Shown here: positions 58,224-64,000 of the stretch, one piece after another
Position numbering within the stretch: the first letter of the stretch is position 1
How the letters are laid out: each line of letters starts with the position of its first letter
Assembly: GCA_021776515.1 (NCBI GenBank)
Contig: JAJFFS010000007.1
Location: forward strand, 53,563 to 117,562
Source: Robiginitomaculum sp.
Lineage (GTDB): Bacteria; Pseudomonadota; Alphaproteobacteria; Caulobacterales; Maricaulaceae
DNA length: 64,000 nucleotides
Direction: 5' to 3'
The notes under the pieces: model-generated
The model's database searches: none
The model's input: the letters and a program-made list of their open reading frames with translations, nothing else
What the model was told of the DNA's origin: nothing
Position numbers and translations under genes: made by a program

Positions 58224-60200
58224 ATGACAGCCTCACATAAAGACATGGCCAATGCCATTCGTGCGCTTTCAATGGATGCGGTGCAACGTGCCAATTCTGG
58301 CCATCCGGGAATGCCCATGGGTATGGCCGATGTGGCCAGTGTATTGTTTACCAAATTTCTGAAATTTGCCCCCTCTGATCCAGACTGGGCCGATCGTGAC
58401 AGGTTTGTGCTTTCGGCGGGGCATGGCTCCATGTTGCTGTATTCCCTGTTATACCTGACAGGCTATAAAGGCTGGACGCTGGACGATCTTAAAGATTTCC
58501 GTACCCTTGGTTCCAAAACCGCTGGCCATCCTGAATACAGCCATGCGCCGGGCATTGAGGTTACCACCGGACCCTTGGGGCAGGGTGTGGCTACGGCGGT
58601 TGGTATGGCCTTTGCCGAGCGTATGTTAAACGCCCGTTATGGTGATGATCTGGTTGACCATGACACCTACGTTATCGCTGGCGACGGTTGCTTGATGGAG
58701 GGCATCAGCCACGAGGCGGCGGGGCTGGCTGCACGGCATAACCTGTCCAAGCTGATTGTCCTTTGGGACGATAATGACATCACCATTGATGGGTCTACTG
58801 AAATTGCCACGTGCGAGGATACCTGCGCCCGTTTTGAGGCTTATGGATGGTCTGTACGCCGTGTTGATGGTCATGACCCGGATGCGATAGAGGCGGCGAT
58901 TGCCGCCGAGCGCGAAACAGACAGGCCGTCCCTGATCGCGTGCAAAACCATTATCGGCTTTGGCGCACCTAACAAGCAAGGCACATCCGGGGTTCATGGT
59001 GCGCCCCTGGGGGATGCGGAAATTGCCGCCGCCCGTGAGGTGTTGGGTTGGCCCCATGCCCCGTTTGATATTCCCGATGATATTATGGATGCCTGGCGTG
59101 CGGCGGGAATGCGCAGCGGTGTGAGGCGTGAAGACTGGTTGGAACGCTTTGATCGCAATAAAAATGCCAATCGTTTTGTCCATGATATTTCTGGTATGAT
59201 GCCGGGTGATTTTGATGCAACTGTGGATGCTATCAAGCAGGCATTCGTGGATGAGCCAAAAAAGATCGCCACCCGGATTACCTCTAAAATGACGTTGGAT
59301 GGCTTGACCAAGTCCGTGCCAAACATACTGGGAGGGTCGGCTGACTTAACCGGCTCCAACGGCACATTGGCCGATGGGATGGTGTTGCTAACCCCCGATG
59401 ATGCCAGCGGTAATTATCTTGAATATGGCGTGCGCGAATTTGGCATGGCGGCAGCGATGAACGGCTTTGCCTTGCATGGTGGTTTCATCCCTTATGGCGG
59501 CACATTTCTGGTATTTGCCGATTATATGCGCCCGGCTATTCGTCTTTCCGCATTGATGGGGCTGCGCGTTATTTATGTCATGACGCATGATTCCATTGGT
59601 CTTGGTGAAGATGGCCCCACCCATCAGCCGGTGGAAACTCTGGCCAGTTTGCGGGCTTTGCCCAATACGCTTGTTTTTCGCCCTGCCGATGGCGTGGAAA
59701 CGGCGGAATGCTGGGCGCTGGCACTGAAGGCCAGTCACACACCCTCCATTATGAGCCTCACCCGTCAGGGATTGCCTCTTGTGCGCACAGAACACACAGC
59801 AGAAAACCTTAGCGCCAAGGGGGCTTATGTATTGCGAGAAGCCGATGGGGAACGTGATGTAACCTTGTTGGCCACCGGCTCCGAAGTTGAGATTGCCATA
59901 TCGGCGTCAGATGCCCTGGCCAGGGGTGGGGTAAACGCGGCGGTGGTCTCCATGCCGTGTTTCGAGCTGTTTGGGCAGCAGAGCAAGGTTTATCAGGCCA
60001 GTGTGCTGGGGAACGCGCCCCGCATAGGTATTGAGGCAGCTATTGCGCAAGGCTGGGGCCGCTGGCTGGGCGACAATGGTGTATTCATTGGCATGGACAG
60101 CTTTGGCGCCTCTGCACCTGCGCCTGAGCTATATAAGCATTTTGGTATCACCACAGAAGCCTTGGTAGAAACGGCCAAATCGCTTATTGTCAGGACGTAA
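58224..60200 (+). CDS. tkt: Transketolase
   Basis: A 658-residue TPP enzyme of the pentose phosphate pathway. GHPGMPMGMADVASVLF, the TPP motif GDGCLMEG...DDNDITIDGST, GVHGAPLG, then the second domain with EYGVREFGMAAAMNGFALHGG and MTHDSIGLGEDGPTHQPVE, and a third domain ending. AGGAAA directly precedes the ATG. rpe follows after 139 bases, so the two pathway genes are adjacent. Confidence 0.96.
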   Translation: MTASHKDMANAIRALSMDAVQRANSGHPGMPMGMADVASVLFTKFLKFAPSDPDWADRDRFVLSAGHGSMLLYSLLYLTGYKGWTLDDLKDFRTLGSKTAGHPEYSHAPGIEVTTGPLGQGVATAVGMAFAERMLNARYGDDLVDHDTYVIAGDGCLMEGISHEAAGLAARHNLSKLIVLWDDNDITIDGSTEIATCEDTCARFEAYGWSVRRVDGHDPDAIEAAIAAERETDRPSLIACKTIIGFGAPNKQGTSGVHGAPLGDAEIAAAREVLGWPHAPFDIPDDIMDAWRAAGMRSGVRREDWLERFDRNKNANRFVHDISGMMPGDFDATVDAIKQAFVDEPKKIATRITSKMTLDGLTKSVPNILGGSADLTGSNGTLADGMVLLTPDDASGNYLEYGVREFGMAAAMNGFALHGGFIPYGGTFLVFADYMRPAIRLSALMGLRVIYVMTHDSIGLGEDGPTHQPVETLASLRALPNTLVFRPADGVETAECWALALKASHTPSIMSLTRQGLPLVRTEHTAENLSAKGAYVLREADGERDVTLLATGSEVEIAISASDALARGGVNAAVVSMPCFELFGQQSKVYQASVLGNAPRIGIEAAIAQGWGRWLGDNGVFIGMDSFGASAPAPELYKHFGITTEALVETAKSLIVRT

Positions 60201-60227
60201 TGACAGGTTTCAGGCTATACTTTATTT

Positions 60228-60316
60228 GTCATCCCGGACTTGATCCGGGATCCATTGTGAGGCCCAACTGGATTCCGGCCAGTTTACCCTTGCGAAAGCG
60301 AGGGCCGGAATGACAC
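60228..60316. repeat. Pair of GTCATCCCGG / CCGGAATGACA palindromic repeats
   Basis: GTCATCCCGGACTTGATCC...GGATCCA at 60228 faces TGGATTCCGGCC...AGGGCCGGAATGACA ending near 60316. Both ends are TGGAT-type, as in the mfd-downstream element. It lies in the gap between tkt and rpe. Confidence 0.75.
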
Positions 60317-60339
60317 TGTGGGGAAAACAGGACTGAAAA

Positions 60340-61005
60340 ATGACTAAAGACATCATCATTGCGCCCTCCATTCTGTCTGCTGATTTTGCGCGTCTCGGCG
60401 AAGAAGTGGCCGCCATTGATGCGGCGGGCGCAGACTGGATCCATGTGGACGTGATGGATGGGCATTTTGTTCCCAATATCACCATTGGCCCGGATGTGGT
60501 GGCGGCGCTTCGCCCGCACTCGGACAAAGTTTTTGATGTGCATTTGATGATTGAGCCTTATGAGCCATATCTGGAAGCTTTCGCCAAAGCAGGGGCCGAT
60601 TACATTACCGTGCATGCCGAGGCCGGGGTGCATCTGGACCGGGGGCTTCAGGTCATTAAAAGCCTTGGCAAAAAGGCCGGTGTATCGCTAAACCCGGCCA
60701 CGCCGGTTAGCGCGATCGAGAACGTGCTGGACAAGCTGGACCTGATACTGGTGATGAGCGTTAATCCGGGCTTTGGCGGGCAAAGCTTTATCCCGCAATC
60801 TGTGGACAAAGTCCGTGCGCTAAAAAGCATAATCGGTGATCGGGACATCATCATAGAGGTTGATGGCGGCATTAAGCCCGAAACCGCCCCGGCTGTTGTG
60901 GCTGCGGGCGCAACGGCACTGGTCGCCGGTTCTGCGGTTTTTGCTGGCGGCACACCGGCGCATTACGTGGCCAATATTCAGGCTATTCGGGAAAGCGTGG
61001 AATAA
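60340..61005 (+). CDS. rpe: Ribulose-phosphate 3-epimerase
   Basis: Interconverts ribulose-5-P and xylulose-5-P. 221 residues, TIM barrel with [54 protein letters not shown] and [11 protein letters not shown], carrying the metal His/Asp residues. AGGA lies 8 bases before the ATG. It pairs with tkt upstream. Confidence 0.96.
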   Translation: MTKDIIIAPSILSADFARLGEEVAAIDAAGADWIHVDVMDGHFVPNITIGPDVVAALRPHSDKVFDVHLMIEPYEPYLEAFAKAGADYITVHAEAGVHLDRGLQVIKSLGKKAGVSLNPATPVSAIENVLDKLDLILVMSVNPGFGGQSFIPQSVDKVRALKSIIGDRDIIIEVDGGIKPETAPAVVAAGATALVAGSAVFAGGTPAHYVANIQAIRESVE

Positions 61006-61037
61006 GCAGGGCCTATTGTGTCAATCGGTGACGGTGG

Positions 61038-61550
61038 TCATGTTTTACAGTTTTCTTCGTCAGCGCCCATGATTAGACCTTTTTCAAGGTCGTCCCAGCC
61101 GACATCACCCCAGGAAATTTCAAGCCATATGTGACCTCTGAGGCAATATCCGTCAGCAGCGTTAGTTGGGTCAATTTTAATGGATTTCTCTATGTCCTCT
61201 AACGCCTTATCAAAATACCCGGGTATAAGTTTTTCGTTTTCATAATAACCGTAAATTTCTTTCCCCCGTTGATTGTTGACATCCGCGTCCAGTGTAGCAA
61301 GACCCTGATAATAATAGGCAGTGGCACGGTTGTGATAGGCAATCGCCTTGTTTTCGGCATCAAGCGAGCGCTTACCCAAACATCGGGTGATAGCCTTGAT
61401 AGCTTTATTGAAATCCCTTGATTGCAATAAAGCATAACCATCGTAGCAGCTCTGTGGTGTTGTGCCTGCCCGGACTGTTTTTGGTGTTGTCAAAAACAAG
61501 CCTGCCAACAGGGCTGTTATTATTGCCACTTTTGCAAAGGGTATTGTCAT
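61038..61550 (-). CDS. Secreted TPR-like hypothetical protein
   Basis: A 170-residue protein with a signal segment (VAIITALLAGLFLTT, cleaved near VRA-GTT) and TPR-like helix pairs (YDGYALLQSRDFNKAIKAITRCL, AIAYHNRATAYYYQGL, ALEDIEKSIKIDPTNAADGYCLRGHI). TPRs mediate protein contacts; partner unknown. ATG 61550 has GGGGG before it. Convergent with rpe. Confidence 0.75.
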   Translation of the reverse strand: MTIPFAKVAIITALLAGLFLTTPKTVRAGTTPQSCYDGYALLQSRDFNKAIKAITRCLGKRSLDAENKAIAYHNRATAYYYQGLATLDADVNNQRGKEIYGYYENEKLIPGYFDKALEDIEKSIKIDPTNAADGYCLRGHIWLEISWGDVGWDDLEKGLIMGADEENCKT

Positions 61551-61659
61551 ATTTGCCCCCAATCGATCAGCATTTGCCAAGGTGGGTAAGGCACAAACGA
61601 AATTGCCAACATGGCCAGCAGATGCGTCATTGTATCATAAAAAGGCAGGTTTTAACAGA

Positions 61660-62412
61660 CTATCTCCGCCCTGCCTCATAAAGCGCGATGGCGGCGGCGG
61701 TGGAGACGTTCAGGCTTTCCATTTCTGCGCTAATGGGGATGCGGGCCAGTTGGTCGCAATGCTTGGCAACATTAGGGCGCAGGCCCTTGCCTTCCGAGCC
61801 CATCACCAGACACAGGCGCTCTGTATCCACGGCATCGCTAATGGTGGTTTTGGTCTCCCCGGCCAGCCCCACACTATGCCAGTGCGCCTGGGCCAATTGT
61901 TCCAGTGTCCGCGAGAGATTAACCACCGAAAATACGGGCACCGTTTCCAGCGCCCCGGCGGCGGCCTTGGCCAATACACCGCCAAGAGGAGGGGTCTTGC
62001 GGTCTTGCAGGATAACGCCTTTGGCCCCAAAGGCAGCGGCAGAGCGCAGGATAGCGCCGATATTGCGTGGGTCGGTCACCCCATCCAGCATCAGCAATAC
62101 GCCATGCTCGCTTTGCAAAACGTCTTCCAGCGCCGGGGCGGGCAGGGGGTATGCCTGCGCGGCTAACCCCTGATGCACCGCGCCTTCTGGTAACAGCTGG
62201 TCAATTTCATGGGGGTTGGCTGGTATTGCCGCGATAGTGGCAGGCAGATGGCTGGCCGCATTTTTGCTGGCATAGAGTTTTAGGGTTTTACGCGCCGGGT
62301 TATTGAGCGCGGCCAATACGGCGTGGGTTCCCCATAGCCAAATTGTATTATCAGCCGGGGTTGCGCCATCGTTTTTGTGTGATGATTTGGGGTGTTTTCT
62401 GGTATGTTTCAC
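61660..62412 (-). CDS. rlmB: 23S rRNA (guanosine-2'-O-)-methyltransferase RlmB
   Basis: A 250-residue SPOUT enzyme methylating G2251 of 23S rRNA. N-terminal substrate domain (LWGTHAVLAALNNPARK), then the SPOUT motifs LDGVTDPRNIGAILRSAAAF, LVMGSEGKGLR and LNVSTAAAIALYE. Start is GTG 62412. It is divergent from tRNA-Tyr, a conserved arrangement near tuf in alphaproteobacteria. Confidence 0.94.
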   Translation of the reverse strand: MKHTRKHPKSSHKNDGATPADNTIWLWGTHAVLAALNNPARKTLKLYASKNAASHLPATIAAIPANPHEIDQLLPEGAVHQGLAAQAYPLPAPALEDVLQSEHGVLLMLDGVTDPRNIGAILRSAAAFGAKGVILQDRKTPPLGGVLAKAAAGALETVPVFSVVNLSRTLEQLAQAHWHSVGLAGETKTTISDAVDTERLCLVMGSEGKGLRPNVAKHCDQLARIPISAEMESLNVSTAAAIALYEAGRR

Positions 62413-62619
62413 GGGTCTGCCTTAAATGATGAAATTTTCTGTTTTTGGCGTTGCCAGCCATAAGGACAATGGTTATACATCGCGGTTCAGGATTCTGTTT
62501 AAGTCTTCGCTGTTTCTGTCTTTTTGTTTGGGCAGGGGGCGGAGGCTGTTTTTTTGATGGGAGAATAACGCACATCTTTACCGTGATGTGAAGCGGTCCT
62601 CTGCTAAGGATTTTATTGC

Positions 62620-62705
62620 GGAGGGGTGGTCGAGTGGTTAAAGGCACCAGACTGTAAATCTGGCCGCGTGAGCGTACGCTGGTTCGAATCCAGCCCCCTC
62701 CACCA
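62620..62705 (+). tRNA. tRNA-Tyr (GTA)
   Basis: A 7-bp acceptor stem (GGAGGGG with CCCCTCC), anticodon loop CTGTAAA with anticodon GTA at 62654-62656, a long variable arm as expected for class II tRNA-Tyr, T loop TTCGAAT and an encoded CCA at 62703-62705. Complete and well paired. Confidence 0.96.
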
Positions 62706-62742
62706 CTTCACATGTACAGGTAAGGCAAATGGCGCAGGCGCG

Positions 62743-62816
62743 GCGGGTATAGCTCAATGGTAGAGTCACAGCCTTCCAAGCTGAAGATGCGGGTTCGATC
62801 CCCGCTACCCGCTCCA
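62743..62816 (+). tRNA. tRNA-Gly (TCC)
   Basis: Acceptor stem GCGGGTA with TACCCGC, D loop AGCTCAATGGTAGAGT, anticodon loop CTTCCAA with anticodon TCC at 62775-62777, T loop TTCGATC and encoded CCA at 62814-62816. It sits 37 bases after tRNA-Tyr, probably on the same transcript. Confidence 0.96.
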
Positions 62817-62927
62817 GCGCCACCTGTCTTACAGTAAAGGGTCTCTAAAAGTTTGTTCATCTTGCATCCATTGGCGCGTTAGGGCGCATCTGGATTGTGT
62901 GAAGAACATAAAAAATGGAGACGTGTT

Positions 62928-63812
62928 ATGAAGACGATGAAACTATTTGGTACAATCACCAGTACGGGCATCATTGCCGGTTTCGCTCTTGTCGCAGGTT
63001 CTGCGCTTGGGGCAGACAGCTATGATTCGCACAAACTGGTGTTGGAGCAGGTAACCGGCAGCGTGCATATCCGCACCGCTGATGTATCCAAAATTACCGT
63101 GGATGTTGATGATGGTGCCGGCCTTGTTGATGCCCCGGAAGTATCCTTTCGTAATGGTGAAGTGCTGGTGCGCGGTGAAAAAATTCGCAATTCCAGTTGT
63201 TCAACCCGTAATAACAAGGTGCGGCTGTCGATAGGAAAGCGTTGGTACCGCAGCGGCAAAAAGCACTCACTGGAAGATTTTCCAACAGTGACCGTATCTG
63301 TGCCTGTCGGAACGAGCCTGAAAATCAGTGGTGGCCGCGTGTTTGGCGAAGCCGGTGATCTGGGCGAGGCTGATTTGCAAGTTAATGGCTGTGGCAAGTT
63401 TATCATTGGTGATGTATCCGGAGATCTGGATGCGCAGGTTAATGGCTCTGGTGATTTTATTGCGGGCGCTGTGACTGGCGATCTGGACGCACAGGTCAAT
63501 GGTTCTGGTGATTTGACGGTTGGAAATGTTGCTGGTGCAGCAGAAGCACAAGTCAATGGTTCTGGCGATGTGCAAATTAACTCGATTAATGGCCGGGTTG
63601 TTGCTGGGATAAATGGCTCTGGTGACATCATTATTAAGGGAGGAGCAGCTTCACCATTTAAGGCCAGTGTAATTGGTTCTGGTGATGTGGCTTTTCAAGG
63701 CCACGCAAATGGAGTAGATGCGCGCGTAATTGGTTCGGGTGATATCACTCTGGCCTCTTATGAAGGTGAATTTCACGCCAGCAAACGCGGCGTACACGTA
63801 AGACACGAATAA
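62928..63812 (+). CDS. GIN-domain (DUF2807) secreted protein with 19-residue repeats
   Basis: A 294-residue exported protein (signal segment IIAGFALVAGSALG-AD). The N-terminal half is beta-rich; from residue 153 the tetrapeptide-like NGSGD (first copy NGCGK, last two IGSGD) recurs at 153, 172, 191, 210, 229, 249 and 268, i.e. every 19 residues (once 20). This period fits a right-handed beta-helix as in GIN/DUF2807 proteins, of unknown function. GGAG lies 7 bases before ATG 62928. It stands between tRNA-Gly and tuf. Confidence 0.85.
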   Translation: MKTMKLFGTITSTGIIAGFALVAGSALGADSYDSHKLVLEQVTGSVHIRTADVSKITVDVDDGAGLVDAPEVSFRNGEVLVRGEKIRNSSCSTRNNKVRLSIGKRWYRSGKKHSLEDFPTVTVSVPVGTSLKISGGRVFGEAGDLGEADLQVNGCGKFIIGDVSGDLDAQVNGSGDFIAGAVTGDLDAQVNGSGDLTVGNVAGAAEAQVNGSGDVQINSINGRVVAGINGSGDIIIKGGAASPFKASVIGSGDVAFQGHANGVDARVIGSGDITLASYEGEFHASKRGVHVRHE

Positions 63813-63819
63813 ACGACAC

Positions 63820-63842
63820 GGCGCCCGGCAATTCCGGGCGCC
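63820..63842 (+). promoter_or_regulatory. Strong hairpin in the tuf leader
   Basis: A perfect 9-bp GC-rich stem (GGCGCCCGG with CCGGGCGCC) around a CAATT loop, 8 bases after the GIN gene stop and 21 bases before the tuf ATG. No T-run follows, so it is not a typical terminator; it could shield the tuf ribosome site or mark a processing point. Confidence 0.5.
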
Positions 63843-63862
63843 CATAACTATGGGAAGTTGAA

Positions 63863-64000
63863 ATGGCTAAAGAGAAGTTTGAGCGCAATAAGCCGCACGT
63901 AAATGTTGGTACGATTGGTCACGTTGATCATGGTAAGACGACGTTGACGGCGGCGATTACGAAGTATTTTGGTGAGTTCAAGGCGTATGATGCGATTGAT
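63863..64000 (+). CDS. tuf: Elongation factor Tu, N-terminal part (partial)
   Basis: The last 46 codons of the window start [20 protein letters not shown] and include the P-loop GHVDHGKTT, so this is EF-Tu, the GTPase that carries aminoacyl-tRNA to the ribosome. GGGAAG precedes the ATG. The gene continues beyond the window. Its place after tRNA-Tyr and tRNA-Gly agrees with the usual alphaproteobacterial order. Confidence 0.97.
   Translation, partial: MAKEKFERNKPHVNVGTIGHVDHGKTTLTAAITKYFGEFKAYDAID

Overview
This window is chromosomal DNA from a Gram-negative alphaproteobacterium of moderate GC. Several blocks show this: clpS-clpA; sdhE-mfd beside recG; eno near ftsB and a pdhA-pdhB-pdhC-lpd cluster whose E1-beta carries a lipoyl domain; tpiA divergent from ppiD-trpE; secG-pyrG; and rlmB, tRNA-Tyr, tRNA-Gly leading into tuf. 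Outer-membrane and lipoprotein genes (MipA/OmpV-like, Tat/lipobox GlpQ) fit a diderm cell. I see no prophage, insertion sequence, CRISPR array, plasmid function or rRNA. Most of the window is housekeeping DNA with small accessory islands.

Layout. 1-6.1 kb: end of an enoyl-CoA hydratase, an Old Yellow Enzyme, a glutathione transferase, then a minus-strand run (PF04116 hydroxylase with a small membrane partner, coniferyl-aldehyde-type dehydrogenase, GlpQ). 6.7-11.4 kb: a tightly overlapping three-gene 2-oxoacid oxidoreductase with its own GltD-like FAD/Fe-S subunit. 11.6-14.8 kb: clpS, clpA, an ACT protein. 14.8-25 kb: a broken lipoprotein/YVTN fragment, DUF3089 and DUF502 proteins, recG, an outer-membrane protein with a secreted phosphodiesterase, sdhE-mfd. 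25-34.2 kb: a GIY-YIG protein with an internal duplication, nitronate monooxygenase, an unknown secreted protein, thymidine kinase, an ABC ATPase with a permease-aminopeptidase fusion, a DUF819 membrane protein. 34.4-44.7 kb: rpmF, eno, DUF2147, ftsB and the pyruvate dehydrogenase cluster with extra genes inside it. 44.8-50 kb: hemB, a valine-degradation block (acyl-CoA dehydrogenase, 3-hydroxyisobutyryl-CoA hydrolase, 3-hydroxyisobutyrate dehydrogenase) and a divergent polysaccharide deacetylase. 50-61 kb: trpE, ppiD, tpiA, a pseudo-receiver protein, secG, pyrG, tkt, rpe. 61-64 kb: a TPR protein, rlmB, two tRNA genes, a GIN-domain repeat protein and the start of tuf.

How it fits together. 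Much of the window serves central carbon flow: tpiA, eno, tkt and rpe for glycolysis and the pentose phosphate route, PDH feeding acetyl-CoA, branched-chain acyl-CoA breakdown, and an OFOR-type enzyme that could join the 2-oxoacid, NAD(P)H and ferredoxin pools. Protein quality control (ClpAS, PpiD), DNA repair (RecG, Mfd) and translation (L32, RlmB, tRNAs, EF-Tu) make up the rest.

A strong background feature is a set of short palindromic repeats in many intergenic gaps. The commonest has the core CTTCGACAAGCTCAGGATGAG or a variant. Two such elements appear to lie inside the pdhC coding frame, in the interdomain linker of the E2 protein. The best candidates for a second look are the OFOR/GltD module, the repeat-expanded E2 linker, the pseudo-receiver protein, the loaded PDH operon, the chain of hairpins downstream of pyrG and the DUF3089 protein that lacks the expected nucleophile.
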